From Neobacillus niacini (GTDB lineage: Bacteria; Bacillota; Bacilli; Bacillales; Cytobacillaceae), in the NCBI RefSeq assembly GCF_019749295.1, contig NZ_JACWFG010000001.1:394604-458603 (forward strand): a stretch of 64,000 nt of DNA, given 5' to 3'. This document shows, piece by piece, positions 54,864 to 63,727 of this stretch; the first letter of the stretch is position 1; each line of letters opens with the position of its first letter. A program made the translations under genes and the position numbers. The notes under the pieces were generated by a model, which searched no databases, was not told where the DNA came from, and was given only the letters and a program-made list of their open reading frames with translations.

Positions 54864-56702
54864 TTAACTTAATTCTGCATATTTTTTCTTTTTAGCCATT
54901 CTTTCTCGTTCATTTTTATCAAGAATTTTCTTACGTAAACGAATTGATTCAGGTGTTACTTCACAGTATTCATCATCATTTAGGTATTCTAATGACTCTT
55001 CTAGTGTCATAATTCTTGGTTTCTTAATAACCGAAGTTTGATCCTTATTGGCAGAACGAACATTCGTTGCCTGTTTTACTTTTGTGATATTAACAGTAAT
55101 ATCATTTTCACGAGTGTGTTCGCCAACAATCATACCTTCGTAAATCTCAGTTCCAGGTTCAACAAAGATTGTACCACGGTCTTCAACTCCCATAATACCA
55201 TATGTCGAAGCTTTTCCAGACTCCATGGAAACTAGTACACCTTGACGTCTTCCACCAACTTGACCTTGAACCAACGGCTGATAGCTGTCAAACGTATGAT
55301 TGATAATTCCATATCCACGTGTCATGGTTAAGAACTCGGTTGTATAACCAATTAATCCGCGGGCTGGAACATTAAAAATCAAGCGTACTTGACCAGATCC
55401 ATTATTAATCATATCAATCATTTCGCCTTTACGCGCACCAATTGATTCCATCACTGAACCTGTATGTTCTTCAGGTACGTCAATTTGAACTCTCTCAATT
55501 GGCTCACAACGTACACCATCAACTTCTTTTACAATAACTTCTGGCTTGGAAACTTGAAGTTCATACCCTTCACGGCGCATGTTCTCAATTAAAATGGATA
55601 AATGAAGCTCTCCACGACCTGAAACAATCCAAGCATCTGGTGAATCAGTATTTTCAACACGTAAGCTTACATCCGTTTGCAGCTGAGCGAGCAATCTCTC
55701 TTCAATCTTTCTAGAAGTTAGGTACTTACCTTCTCTTCCTGCAAATGGGCTGTTATTTACAACAAACGTCATTTGTAAAGTAGGTTCATCAATTCTTAGA
55801 ATTGGCAGTGCCTCTTGATGTTCAACCGGACATACGGTTTCGCCTACATTGATATCTTCCATTCCAGAAACCGCAATTAAGTCTCCTGCCACAGCTTCCT
55901 GGATTTCCTGCCGTTTCAAACCAAAGAAACCAAAGATTTTTGTTACTCGGAATTGTTTAACAGAACCATCTATTTTCATTAATGCTACCTGTTGCCCAAC
56001 ATGCATTTTCCCGCGGAAAACTCGGCCAATTCCAATTCTTCCTACATAATCATTATAATCAAGCAGCGCCACTTGGAATTGAAGAGGCTCATCGCTATTA
56101 TCAATAGGTGCTGGAATATGTTCTACAATGGCATCATACAAACATTGCATGTTTTCATCCTGTTTTTCAGGATCCGTGCTGGCAGTTCCATTTATTGCAG
56201 AAGCAAAAATAACTGGGAACTCAAGCTGATCTTCATTAGCATCCAGCTCAATAAATAAATCAATAACTTCATCTATTACTTCTAAAGGACGGGCAAAATC
56301 ACGGTCAATTTTATTAACAACAACAATTGGAGTTAAATTTTGCTCTAAAGCCTTTTTTAATACAAACCTAGTTTGCGGCATTGTTCCTTCATAGGCATCA
56401 ACGACAAGTAGAACACCATCAACCATTTTCATGATACGTTCCACTTCACCGCCGAAATCAGCATGCCCTGGTGTATCCAAAATATTAATTCGGTTATCTT
56501 TATATTGAATCGCTGTGTTTTTAGCGAGAATCGTTATTCCACGTTCCCTTTCAAGGTCATTCGAATCCATTGCACGCTCTTCAACATGCTCGTTCGTACG
56601 AAATGTTCCTGATTGCTTCAATAGTTGGTCAACCAAAGTCGTTTTCCCATGGTCAACGTGTGCGATGATCGCTATGTTGCGAATATCTTCTCTTAATTTC
56701 AA
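54864..56702 (-). CDS. typA: Ribosome-associated GTPase TypA/BipA
   Basis: A translational GTPase related to EF-G, aiding 50S assembly and stress or cold adaptation. The 612-residue product has G1 [16 protein letters not shown]2 region [15 protein letters not shown]3 [15 protein letters not shown] and G4 [10 protein letters not shown], then beta-barrel, EF-G III/V-like and the BipA C-terminal domain with [16 protein letters not shown] set the start at TTG 56702 (KLREDIRN), preceded by CAGGAGTG; an earlier GTG three codons up lies inside the ribosome site. Confidence 0.95.
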   Translation of the reverse strand: MKLREDIRNIAIIAHVDHGKTTLVDQLLKQSGTFRTNEHVEERAMDSNDLERERGITILAKNTAIQYKDNRINILDTPGHADFGGEVERIMKMVDGVLLVVDAYEGTMPQTRFVLKKALEQNLTPIVVVNKIDRDFARPLEVIDEVIDLFIELDANEDQLEFPVIFASAINGTASTDPEKQDENMQCLYDAIVEHIPAPIDNSDEPLQFQVALLDYNDYVGRIGIGRVFRGKMHVGQQVALMKIDGSVKQFRVTKIFGFFGLKRQEIQEAVAGDLIAVSGMEDINVGETVCPVEHQEALPILRIDEPTLQMTFVVNNSPFAGREGKYLTSRKIEERLLAQLQTDVSLRVENTDSPDAWIVSGRGELHLSILIENMRREGYELQVSKPEVIVKEVDGVRCEPIERVQIDVPEEHTGSVMESIGARKGEMIDMINNGSGQVRLIFNVPARGLIGYTTEFLTMTRGYGIINHTFDSYQPLVQGQVGGRRQGVLVSMESGKASTYGIMGVEDRGTIFVEPGTEIYEGMIVGEHTRENDITVNITKVKQATNVRSANKDQTSVIKKPRIMTLEESLEYLNDDEYCEVTPESIRLRKKILDKNERERMAKKKKYAELS

Positions 56703-56876
56703 ATGATTCACTCCTGCCTCTATTTCAAAAATTTAAGCTATTTATAGTTTCCCATATACAACTAAAGTATTATACCACATTTATGGTGGAAAGCTAAAAG
56801 CATTTTATGTAGAATAAAGCTATATTAATTATCACCTTAAAATTCTTTATTTATAATACAAAGGGGAATCGTTGAA

Positions 56877-57062
56877 ATGAAGCAGATTAAATGGGTATTT
56901 GTGCTTTACGCAGTACTGGCTGCAGTGAGTATAATGGGCATTGGTGTGGCTATAGGTGAAAAGAGTATTCTGGGGGTAATTGGCAGTATCCTTGCACTAA
57001 TATTTATTATGGGGTTTGGATTTAAAACAAAAGCTAAATTACGTGCCAGCGGTCAACTATAA
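56877..57062 (+). CDS. ylaF: Small membrane protein YlaF (DUF5325)
   Basis: A 61-residue protein with two membrane helices (about 7-27, WVFVLYAVLAAVSIMGIGVAI without its ends; and 32-50) and a basic tail, the DUF5325/YlaF pattern. Function unknown. Divergent from typA as in B. subtilis, with GGGGAATC upstream of ATG 56877. Confidence 0.78.
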   Translation: MKQIKWVFVLYAVLAAVSIMGIGVAIGEKSILGVIGSILALIFIMGFGFKTKAKLRASGQL

Positions 57063-57093
57063 AAAAAGAAGCCTTGCGGGGCTTCTTTTTTTA
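57060..57093. terminator. Terminator between ylaF and suhB
   Basis: AAGAAGCC / GGCTTCTT with a loop of about five bases, A run before and seven T after. Confidence 0.85.
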
Positions 57094-57888
57094 CCATTTA
57101 CCTTTTTTTAGGTAATCATTTATTATCGTTTGGTGTAAGCCCGGTTTAGCTGCAAGCAATGAATCTTTTGAAAGGAAATCAAGCTTTTCTCCTCTTAAAT
57201 TAGTAACAACACCGCCTAATTCTCCAATGATGACTGCTCCAGCAGCAACATCCCATGGTGATAATCTCATTGATATATAGGCGTCAACTCTTCCTGTTGC
57301 CACAAAAACCATTTCAAGTGCAGCTGTACCATAAGACCGCGTCCCTCTTGCCTCTTTTACCAGAGGGATGAGCAGGTTGTGGTCAATGCGATGATTTTCC
57401 ATCACCCATGTAGCATTTAATGCAATGATTGATTCTTTTACCGTACTCTTACTTAAACTAGGCAGCTTTGAGTCATTCATAAAAGCACCTTTGCCACTAA
57501 TAGCATGATATAATTCACCGTGAGCAACATCGTAAATAAGACCAATTTTTCCTATACCGTTTTCATATACAGCTAAAGATATTGCAAAATTTCGTTGTTG
57601 ATGGATAAAGTTCATCGTCCCATCGATTGGGTCAATTATCCATACAACGCCATCTAAATTATTTACTTCATCCCCGAACCCTTCTTCACCCAAAATCCTA
57701 TGGTTTTGGAAGGCACTTCTAATTTTATTGATAAAAAATTGCTCAATTTCTTTATCTATATTGGTTACTAAGTCATTTGGATTTGATTTGGTTTGGATAT
57801 TTAACGTTTTAGTAAAAGAATCCCTAATCTTATCCCCAGCTTCCTTTACCCATTGCTTAGCCAGAAGATCAATATTTTCCCAGTCCAT
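57091..57888 (-). CDS. suhB: Inositol monophosphatase family protein SuhB (YktC)
   Basis: A Mg-dependent sugar phosphatase of the IMPase/FBPase superfamily. The 265-residue product has the metal-binding GEEGFGDE (about 68-75), the signature WIIDPIDGTMNFIHQ (about 84-98) and the C-terminal LSPWDVAAGAVIIGELGG. B. subtilis YktC has inositol-1-phosphatase activity; SuhB proteins may also act in rRNA processing. ATG 57888 has GGAGGGAT upstream. Confidence 0.9.
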   Translation of the reverse strand: MDWENIDLLAKQWVKEAGDKIRDSFTKTLNIQTKSNPNDLVTNIDKEIEQFFINKIRSAFQNHRILGEEGFGDEVNNLDGVVWIIDPIDGTMNFIHQQRNFAISLAVYENGIGKIGLIYDVAHGELYHAISGKGAFMNDSKLPSLSKSTVKESIIALNATWVMENHRIDHNLLIPLVKEARGTRSYGTAALEMVFVATGRVDAYISMRLSPWDVAAGAVIIGELGGVVTNLRGEKLDFLSKDSLLAAKPGLHQTIINDYLKKGKW

Positions 57889-57989
57889 TCTATCCCTCCA
57901 ATTTTTTCAATCCTTATATGTAACATATTCTTAGCTTAATCAAATTTAGGTAAGCCTTCAACTTTTAACAACCTTATTTTAGTGGACAA

Positions 57990-58033
57990 AACAATAAACG
58001 AACTCTCTACTTTCTTGCTCAGAGTTCGTTTTA
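57990..58033 (-). terminator. Probable terminator after ykzI
   Basis: ACGAACTCT / AGAGTTCGT with a 14-base loop; T-rich minus-strand tract. The loop is long, so it is less certain. Confidence 0.55.
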
Positions 58034-58095
58034 TAATTTCAATATATACTTCTTTCTTTTCATTCTAAATTAGTATCCCCTTTGAAAATATTTTA

Positions 58096-58290
58096 TCAAA
58101 GAGCTTTTAATTTTAATAACTCTTGGCGAATTTTTTCTAGTTTTTGTTTACATTCCTTCATCTTTTTCTCATTTTTTTCTTCAAGAGCTTCAAATAATGT
58201 TGCTAGCTCATAATCCATTTCTAATCGTAAATATGCTAATCTTTCCTTTTCTCCAACTTTTTTCAATGATGTATTCATTAATTGTTTCAT
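58096..58290 (-). CDS. ykzI: Small coiled-coil protein YkzI
   Basis: A 64-residue highly charged helical protein with heptad-like spacing (LEMDYELATLFEALEEKNEKK, given without its flanks, and CKQKLEKIRQELLKLK). It matches YkzI of B. subtilis in place (between yktB and yktC/suhB) and size; function unknown. ATG 58290 has AAAGGAGA upstream. Confidence 0.72.
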   Translation of the reverse strand: MKQLMNTSLKKVGEKERLAYLRLEMDYELATLFEALEEKNEKKMKECKQKLEKIRQELLKLKAL

Positions 58291-58405
58291 TTCAGCTATC
58301 TCCTTTCAACTGTTATTTAATTTTTCAGACTATTTTTAGTAATATAATATGAGCCACCATGTAAGGTTGCAACAAATATGTGCATTAACCTATATAAGCA
58401 CTTCG

Positions 58406-58435
58406 TTTCAAGAATTTTCGCTAGTATGCTACAAT
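58406..58435 (+). promoter_or_regulatory. Probable promoter of yktB
   Basis: TTTCAA and TACAAT separated by 18 bases, with TGC just before the -10 (extended). It ends 33 bases upstream of the yktB start. Confidence 0.4.
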
Positions 58436-58468
58436 AAATGACAAACGTCATCATATGGAGTGTGTATT

Positions 58469-59101
58469 ATGGAATTTAAGAACTTTACGAATGAAGACTT
58501 TGATGTTTTTCAAATAGATGGATTAGAAGCACGCATGGAGGGGTTAAAGGAGAGGATTCGGCCAAAATTAGAAAGTCTTGGGCATATATTCGCACCAACT
58601 TTAACCACACTGACTGGTGACGAGATGTTTGTTCATGTTGCCAAACATGCCAGAAGGACGATTAACCCGCCAAAAGATACTTGGGCAGCATTTGCAAATA
58701 ATTCACGTGGATATAAAATGCTCCCACATTTTCAAATAGGTTTGTGGAATACTCATTTATTTATTTGGTTTGCTGTTATATATGAAGCACCACAAAAGGA
58801 AGAAATGGCCGCCAGGTTTACGAAAAAATTAAATAAGATTCATAAAGAGATCCCTAAAGATTTTGTTTGGTCATTAGATCATACCAAATCTGAATCAGTG
58901 CCGCATGGTCAGCTTAAAAAGGAAGATTTGCGGGGAATGTTTGAGCGGTTAGAAAATGTTAAGAAAGCTGAATTACTGTGCGGGTACGAAATTAAACGTG
59001 ATGATCTGATTCATTTAAGTGTTGACGACTTCCTTAAGCAAGTTGAATATGTATTTACTAAAGTAGCACCATTATATAAAATTGCTCTGAATATCAAATA
59101 A
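58469..59101 (+). CDS. yktB: DUF1054 family protein YktB
   Basis: A 210-residue conserved Firmicutes protein (UPF0637/DUF1054) of unknown function. Family residues visible: FTNEDFDVFQIDGLEARM, HVAKHARRTINPPKDTWAAF, RGYKMLPHFQIGLWNTHLF, and LSVDDFLKQVEYVF. I started it at ATG 58469 (GGAG eight bases upstream); an in-frame GTG three codons before overlaps that site. It has its own promoter and terminator. Confidence 0.88.
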   Translation: MEFKNFTNEDFDVFQIDGLEARMEGLKERIRPKLESLGHIFAPTLTTLTGDEMFVHVAKHARRTINPPKDTWAAFANNSRGYKMLPHFQIGLWNTHLFIWFAVIYEAPQKEEMAARFTKKLNKIHKEIPKDFVWSLDHTKSESVPHGQLKKEDLRGMFERLENVKKAELLCGYEIKRDDLIHLSVDDFLKQVEYVFTKVAPLYKIALNIK

Positions 59102-59133
59102 AAAAACTCCTGAACCTTTGTTCGGAGTTTTTC
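59101..59133 (+). terminator. Intrinsic terminator after yktB
   Basis: ACTCCTGAAC / GTTCGGAGT with one mismatch and a 4-base loop, followed by five T. Confidence 0.78.
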
Positions 59134-59137
59134 CTGT

Positions 59138-59410
59138 TTATTTCATTGATATACTGTCACCAGAGGCTGAATCTTTTGCTTTTTTTATCGTCCGGTATGA
59201 AGAATATCCGCTAATTTCTTCAAATTCACCACAAATTGTTTTTTCTTCAGCTTTACTAGGGACGATTTCTTTAAATCGTCGATAAATAGCCATTAATTCA
59301 TCACGATCTATTCCCTTTTCATATGCTCTCTCTATAGCCTCGTAAAATTTGATTACATCAACAATTTCATCAGTGGTCCAATGATAATCGATTGGGTATT
59401 GATATTCCAT
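59138..59410 (-). CDS. yktA: UPF0223 family protein YktA
   Basis: A 90-residue protein of the UPF0223 family, function unknown. It shows [26 protein letters not shown] in parts and the conserved [18 protein letters not shown] 59410 has AGGTGAC upstream. In B. subtilis it also lies between speA and yktB. Confidence 0.87.
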   Translation of the reverse strand: MEYQYPIDYHWTTDEIVDVIKFYEAIERAYEKGIDRDELMAIYRRFKEIVPSKAEEKTICGEFEEISGYSSYRTIKKAKDSASGDSISMK

Positions 59411-59452
59411 GTTGTCACCTGCTTATATTATTTACCTATATGTATAATACCC

Positions 59453-60412
59453 TTATTTTGCCCATTTTTCACGAATTTGTTCTGCATCACCTATCATGCG
59501 AGTAAATAATTCAGCAACTGTTGGTTCATCTTTAATTAGACCCATCACCTGACCTGCCCATGCAAACCCCTCATTTTCTACTCCATCGTAGATATATCGT
59601 TTATTTGCCTGCCCGCTAATGTAATTCTTTAATTGCTCGTAACTCCCATATTCTTTTTCAATTTCTAGGATTTTATCTGTCCATGTGTTTGAAATAGCAC
59701 GTGCTGGTGATCCTAGAGCGCGTTTGATAACAACTGTATTTGCCTCTGTCCCCTCGACTAGTCTTCTTTTGTACAGTTCAGCTGCATGGACACATTCTTT
59801 TGTTGCAATAAATCTTGTTCCCATCTCGATTCCTTCTGCTCCAAGGCTTAGTGCTGCCATTAGTCCTCTGCCGTCACCAATACCCCCTGATGCAATTACA
59901 GGAATAGATACAGCGTCAACTACTTGAGGTATTAATACAATCGTACCAATATCGTCCCTTCCAAGATGACCGCCACCCTCCTGGCCAACCACCATAACTG
60001 CATCGGCTCCGAGCTCTTCCGCCTTTTCAGCCTGCCTTCTAGCAGCTACAAGAACAAGTTTTTTAATCGATGTTCCTTTTAATTGTTCAAAAATGGGTGC
60101 AGGATTCCCCCCTGTCATTGAGACAACTGGTACGTCTTCATCAATGGCTACCTGCAGCATTTCTTTAAATGGCCTATTATGCTGACCAATTGCATAATTG
60201 ACTCCAAAAGGTTTATTCGTTAGTTTCTTTACTTTTCTAATTTCCTCTCGAAGCTGCGACGGATTTTCAAGAGACATTGCTGTAATTTGTCCAAGTCCAC
60301 CGGCATTGGAGACAGCTGCTGCAAGTTCAGAATAAGCTAAATATGCTAATCCTCCCTGAACTATTGGATATTGGATATTAAGGATTTCAGTAACTCGAGT
60401 TTGCCAATTCAA
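59453..60412 (-). CDS. Nitronate monooxygenase-like FMN protein
   Basis: A 319-residue TIM-barrel flavoprotein of the NMO/FabK group. It begins WQTRVTEILNIQYPIVQGGLAYLAYSELA in parts, carries VGQEGGGHLGRDD with the catalytic His region, and the phosphate-binding IASGGIGDGRGLMAALSLGAEG. FabK (enoyl-ACP reductase) and nitronate monooxygenases share this fold; without a fab neighbour NMO is the safer label. TTG 60412 has AGGAGGG upstream. Confidence 0.82.
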   Translation of the reverse strand: MNWQTRVTEILNIQYPIVQGGLAYLAYSELAAAVSNAGGLGQITAMSLENPSQLREEIRKVKKLTNKPFGVNYAIGQHNRPFKEMLQVAIDEDVPVVSMTGGNPAPIFEQLKGTSIKKLVLVAARRQAEKAEELGADAVMVVGQEGGGHLGRDDIGTIVLIPQVVDAVSIPVIASGGIGDGRGLMAALSLGAEGIEMGTRFIATKECVHAAELYKRRLVEGTEANTVVIKRALGSPARAISNTWTDKILEIEKEYGSYEQLKNYISGQANKRYIYDGVENEGFAWAGQVMGLIKDEPTVAELFTRMIGDAEQIREKWAK

Positions 60413-60535
60413 AGAAAAACCCTCCTAATTATTGTTACCATCCTATTTCGCTCTTAAAGGTTAATTTTCCTGTTTTATTGAGCAAACTAAAGTAACACGA
60501 AAAAATGAAAGAATAAAGATATAAATTTCTATGCA

Positions 60536-60558
60536 AGCACTTGTATTAGTGCTATAAT
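60536..60558 (+). promoter_or_regulatory. speA promoter with overlapping inverted repeat
   Basis: TGCTATAAT (extended -10 at 60550-60558) overlaps the 3' arm of AGCACT / AGTGCT (60536-60553), a symmetric sequence with a 6-base centre that could be an operator. It lies 58 bases upstream of speA. Confidence 0.45.
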
Positions 60559-60615
60559 TCATTTGTTTTGTATTGATATTAAAGCATTTTGTAAATAAAG
60601 AGGTGTGGAAATAAA

Positions 60616-62088
60616 TTGTCTCAAAACCAAACACCGTTATTCAGCGGTTTATTAGAACATTCAAAAAAAAATCCGATCCAATTTCATATCCCTGGTCATA
60701 AAAAAGGTGTGGGAATTGATCCTGATTTTAGAAATTTTATCGGCGATAATGCATTATCGATAGACTTAATTAATATTGGTCCTCTCGATGACCTTCATCA
60801 GCCAAAAGGAATCATTAAACAAGCACAAGATTTGGCTGCTGAGGCTTTCGGAGCAGACAGAACCTTCTTCTCAGTTCAAGGAACGAGCGGTGCCATTATT
60901 GCAATGATTATGGCCGTATGCGGCCCTGAGGATAAAATCATTGTCCCAAGGAATGTTCATAAATCAATTATGTCAGCTATAGTCTTTTCCGGGGCAATCC
61001 CTGTTTTCATTCATCCGGAAATCGATGAGGATTTAGGTATATCACATGGAATCACGATTGATTCAGTTGAAAAGGCGCTAAAACAGCATCCAGATGCAAA
61101 AGCTATCCTTGTGATTAACCCAACGTATTTTGGGATATCAGCAGATTTAAAAAGAATAGTCGAAATCGCACATTCTCATAATGTTCCGGTCCTAGTTGAT
61201 GAAGCTCATGGGGTTCATATTCATTTTCACGATGATTTGCCACTATCTGCCATGCAGGCCGGTGCTGATATGGCTGCAACGAGCGTCCATAAACTTGGCG
61301 GATCCATGACACAAAGCTCAATTTTAAACGTAAAAGAGGGCCTTGTCTCTGCTAAACACGTTCAATCCATATTAAGTATGCTGACAACGACTTCAACTTC
61401 CTATTTATTACTTGCGTCCCTAGACGTTGCTAGAAAACAATTAGCCACCAAAGGAAAAGAGTTAATAGATAAAACGATTGGCCTTGCACAATCAATTAGA
61501 AAAAGAATTAATGAAATCGATCATCTACATTGTGTGGGAGAAGAAATCTTAGGTTCGAAAGCAACCTTTGATTATGATCCAACTAAATTAATTATCTCAG
61601 TGAAAGAATTAGGATTAACGGGTTATGATGTCGAAAAGTGGCTCAGAGAAAAACATAATATTGAAGTAGAAATGTCTGACCTTTATAACATCCTTTGTAT
61701 CATAACAATTGGCGATACCGATGCGGAAGGCGATATTTTGGTTAATGCATTAAAAGAACTCGCAGAGGAACGAGAACATCTTAATGAAAAGTTCGAACCT
61801 ATCCAAGTTCTTCTGCCAGATATTCCTATTCTAGCGCTGACTCCAAGAGATGCTTTTTATGCTGAAACGGAAGTTATTCCTTTTGAAGAATCTGAAGGAA
61901 GAATTATCGCAGAATTTATCATGGTCTATCCACCCGGAATTCCAATTTTTATTCCAGGTGAAATTATCACAAAAGAAAACCTGCATTATGTTCGAGAAAA
62001 CCTCGAAGCTGGTTTGCCTGTTCAAGGGCCAGAGGATGACGAAATCAAGACCATCCGTGTAATTAAAGAATATAAGGCTATAAAATAA
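60616..62088 (+). CDS. speA: Arginine decarboxylase SpeA
   Basis: A PLP-dependent decarboxylase that makes agmatine, first step of the Bacillus polyamine pathway. The 490-residue product (the same length as B. subtilis SpeA) has FHIPGHKKG near the N terminus, FFSVQGTSGAIIAMIMAVCG without flanks, LVDEAHGVHIHFH and the PLP lysine in ATSVHKLGGSMTQSS, followed by the C-terminal VYPPGIPIFIPGE typical of Orn/Lys/Arg decarboxylases. Start is TTG 60616 with GAGGTG upstream. It is convergent with the SR1 gene, sharing one palindromic terminator. Confidence 0.93.
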   Translation: MSQNQTPLFSGLLEHSKKNPIQFHIPGHKKGVGIDPDFRNFIGDNALSIDLINIGPLDDLHQPKGIIKQAQDLAAEAFGADRTFFSVQGTSGAIIAMIMAVCGPEDKIIVPRNVHKSIMSAIVFSGAIPVFIHPEIDEDLGISHGITIDSVEKALKQHPDAKAILVINPTYFGISADLKRIVEIAHSHNVPVLVDEAHGVHIHFHDDLPLSAMQAGADMAATSVHKLGGSMTQSSILNVKEGLVSAKHVQSILSMLTTTSTSYLLLASLDVARKQLATKGKELIDKTIGLAQSIRKRINEIDHLHCVGEEILGSKATFDYDPTKLIISVKELGLTGYDVEKWLREKHNIEVEMSDLYNILCIITIGDTDAEGDILVNALKELAEEREHLNEKFEPIQVLLPDIPILALTPRDAFYAETEVIPFEESEGRIIAEFIMVYPPGIPIFIPGEIITKENLHYVRENLEAGLPVQGPEDDEIKTIRVIKEYKAIK

Positions 62089-62092
62089 AAAT

Positions 62093-62124
62093 ACAGGATT
62101 CCTCTGAGGAATCCTGTTTCTATT
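62093..62124. terminator. Shared terminator of speA and SR1
   Basis: Perfect palindrome ACAGGATTCCTC-t-GAGGAATCCTGT with T-rich tracts on both strands. Confidence 0.9.
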
Positions 62125-62139
62125 TAAGTATGATATTTT

Positions 62140-62262
62140 TTATAGTTCTTCTTCTGAATGGTGACCGTCGCAACAATTACATCTTGAATAGAGAACTGTT
62201 ACCTTTTCGTCTTCGAAATGATCAATTGTTGAGTCGCAAGCTTGGCATACAATTGTACCCAT
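62140..62262 (-). CDS. sr1P: SR1P, GapA-binding peptide
   Basis: A 40-residue peptide starting MGTIVCQACDSTIDHFEDEK and continuing VTVLYSRCNCCDGHHSEEEL, which closely resembles B. subtilis SR1P (MGTIVCQDCNEAIAHFEDEK). SR1P binds the glycolytic GAPDH GapA, stabilising gapA mRNA and promoting an interaction with RNase J1. Two CxxC-type pairs (CQAC, CNCC) suggest a metal site. ATG 62262 has AAGGGGATTG upstream. It is shorter than ordinary gene-calling limits and lies inside a longer meaningless frame. Confidence 0.9.
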   Translation of the reverse strand: MGTIVCQACDSTIDHFEDEKVTVLYSRCNCCDGHHSEEEL

Positions 62263-62302
62263 CTTTTTCAATCCCCTTTTCATTATGAAATGTTCATTAC
62301 AT

Positions 62303-62317
62303 CGAAAACGCTTTATA
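62303..62317 (-). promoter_or_regulatory. cre-like CcpA site in the SR1 leader
   Basis: Minus-strand TATAAAGCGTTTTCG, matching the core of the catabolite-responsive element (AAAGCGTTTTC). It lies 10 to 25 bases downstream of the predicted SR1 start, a place where CcpA would act as a roadblock. Confidence 0.5.
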
Positions 62318-62329
62318 CTTGTTAACTTA

Positions 62330-62358
62330 ATAATAATATAACACATTGAATTTATCAA
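62330..62358 (-). promoter_or_regulatory. Sigma-A promoter of SR1
   Basis: TTGATA and TATTAT with a 17-base spacer on the minus strand; transcription should start near 62323. Confidence 0.75.
62335..62345 (-). promoter_or_regulatory. CcpN-like operator II of SR1
   Basis: TGTGTTATATT on the minus strand fits the CcpN consensus TRTGHYATAYW in every position and overlaps the spacer and first base of the -10. Confidence 0.65.
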
Positions 62359-62366
62359 GCCCAAAT

Positions 62367-62377
62367 TGTATGTCACA
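62367..62377 (-). promoter_or_regulatory. CcpN-like operator I of SR1
   Basis: TGTGACATACA on the minus strand fits TRTGHYATAYW in every position and lies nine bases upstream of the -35. Paired with the site at 62335-62345. Confidence 0.65.
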
Positions 62378-62393
62378 TTAATATTTTTATAAC

Positions 62394-62419
62394 AAAAAAG
62401 ACCTACTAATAGGTCTTTA
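62394..62419 (-). terminator. Intrinsic terminator after the DUF3055 gene
   Basis: AAAGACCTA / TAGGTCTTT with a 4-base loop and T run on the minus strand; it isolates the SR1 promoter from upstream transcription. Confidence 0.82.
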
Positions 62420-62427
62420 TCTGAGAA

Positions 62428-62727
62428 TTAATCATATTGGGTTTCAAATGGGATTTGCGGGAGGGTATCTCTAAAGAATTCAGCTAAATCTGCTGCTTGC
62501 TGCTTATCTGGAATCCGGAATACATTTTGAAGGTATTCAATATCTTCAATTTCTTTAGGATCGAGGAGAGTAGAACGGCCTGTTTGCATGCAGACAACAA
62601 GAGGTTTACCAAAAAACATATTGGTGTAAATAATCCCAAAATCATAACGGGTCTGTTCAGTAGTAAATCCAATAAATCTTACTTTAACATTTTCGTGCTC
62701 ATCATAGAGCTTATCAAATAATTCCAT
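62428..62727 (-). CDS. DUF3055/SAV0927 family protein
   Basis: A 99-residue conserved Firmicutes protein of unknown function. It reads VRFIGFTTEQTRYDFGIIYTNMFFG in parts, then LVVCMQTGRSTLLDPKEIED and LAEFFRDTLPQIPFE, typical of DUF3055. Single gene with its own terminator, upstream of SR1. ATG 62727 has AAGGGAGG upstream. Confidence 0.8.
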   Translation of the reverse strand: MELFDKLYDEHENVKVRFIGFTTEQTRYDFGIIYTNMFFGKPLVVCMQTGRSTLLDPKEIEDIEYLQNVFRIPDKQQAADLAEFFRDTLPQIPFETQYD

Positions 62728-62879
62728 ATGAGTCCTCCCTTTTAATTAAGTATTTAGAATATTATTATAATTCTTTTTTATTAAAATAACAAATGACATT
62801 TATGTGTCTAAATGTTGTCATCAAGCTTTTTACAATGCTAGAATAAAGGAGATATCAAATGGGACTAGGGGGGATGATG

Positions 62880-63314
62880 ATGGCTGAGAACGCATTTATA
62901 AAACTAGTGCCTTCATCCGCAAAGCAAACAATTACAGTAGAAGAAGTAAAAGAACTCTTATATTATTATAAAGATATTACTGGTAAAACCGGTAACCAAG
63001 TTGATTGGGAATATGGTGACTCTGCTTTTCCATACGTGATTAAAGAAAAAGAGGAAGGAAAAGGGAAATGGTTCTATCTCCACTCTACTAATGAGCGTTA
63101 TTACGCTATCTTAATTGGTGTTGATCAAGAGAGTATTCGCCAAGAAGATGGCACTGATAGAATTCAAACATACATACAAGTTACTCTTCCAGAACAATCC
63201 ACGTTCGGTGATAAGGGCAAAGCAAATGAATTCTGTAAATTCCTTGCAAAGAAGCTGCAAGGAGAGCTGCATCTTTTTAATGAAAGAATCATGTACTATT
63301 ATCCAAGGAAGTAA
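62880..63314 (+). CDS. DUF1885 family protein
   Basis: A 144-residue soluble protein starting MAENAFIKLVPSSAKQTIT with KTGNQVDWEYGDSAFPYVI and a C-terminal NERIMYYYPRK, resembling the DUF1885 family of Bacillus; function unknown. I chose the third of three tandem ATGs (62880) because GGGGGG then lies six bases upstream. Divergent from the DUF3055 gene. Confidence 0.75.
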   Translation: MAENAFIKLVPSSAKQTITVEEVKELLYYYKDITGKTGNQVDWEYGDSAFPYVIKEKEEGKGKWFYLHSTNERYYAILIGVDQESIRQEDGTDRIQTYIQVTLPEQSTFGDKGKANEFCKFLAKKLQGELHLFNERIMYYYPRK

Positions 63315-63316
63315 GA

Positions 63317-63347
63317 AGTGAAAACTCCCATACCGGGAGTTTTTTTA
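63317..63347 (+). terminator. Intrinsic terminator after the DUF1885 gene
   Basis: AAAACTCCC / GGGAGTTTT with a loop of about five bases and seven T on the plus strand, overlapping the end of the next minus-strand gene. Confidence 0.85.
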
Positions 63348-63587
63348 ATGCGTTAGAAGTGCGAGTGTATAATGTATAGAAGTATATACCATAAGACTTA
63401 AAGTGGTTATAAAAAGTGTTTTGGCAGTCGACCGGGTCACTCTGTTACAAAGGATAAAAGCTAAATAGAAAAACACAAAAAACATTATTACCTTATATAA
63501 TAGTTGGTCATGCTTTGAAAGCCATTCAATTAGAGTATAAGCACTCCAAATAATTAGTTGGAGTATCATAATAACGTAAACCCTCAT
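63345..63587 (-). CDS. Small membrane protein, unknown
   Basis: An 80-residue product with three hydrophobic segments (about 3-20, 31-46, 57-77) and a short basic loop (CNRVTRSTAK). I do not recognise it. ATG 63587 has GGTGAT upstream. It lies between pdhD and DUF1885; the short length and lack of family match keep confidence moderate. Confidence 0.55.
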   Translation of the reverse strand: MRVYVIMILQLIIWSAYTLIEWLSKHDQLLYKVIMFFVFFYLAFILCNRVTRSTAKTLFITTLSLMVYTSIHYTLALLTH

Positions 63588-63680
63588 TTATTATCACCAC
63601 TCGAAATCTTTTCTTACTTATAAAGATTGTAGTGTTTTAAATATATGACAGAAATGAAAAAGATATCATTCGTATTCCAT

Positions 63681-63722
63681 AAAAAACAAGAAAGTCCTTT
63701 CCATTTCAGAAAGGACTTTCAT
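63681..63722 (-). terminator. Intrinsic terminator after pdhD
   Basis: GAAAGTCCTTTC / GAAAGGACTTTC with a 7-base loop, T-rich minus-strand tract. It ends the pyruvate dehydrogenase operon. Confidence 0.85.
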
Positions 63723-63727
63723 TTTTA

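Larger units (their letters stand above)
62085..62323 (-). ncRNA. sr1: SR1 dual-function small RNA
   Basis: In B. subtilis SR1 is a 205-nt RNA encoded between speA and pdhD, base-pairing with ahrC mRNA and encoding the peptide SR1P. Here the same interval holds an SR1P reading frame, a good sigma-A promoter, two CcpN-like sites and a perfect palindromic terminator. The predicted transcript, from about 62323 to the end of the T tract near 62085, is about 240 nt, close to the B. subtilis RNA. The non-coding base-pairing regions were not checked. Induction under gluconeogenic conditions (CcpN relief) is expected by analogy. Confidence 0.8.
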
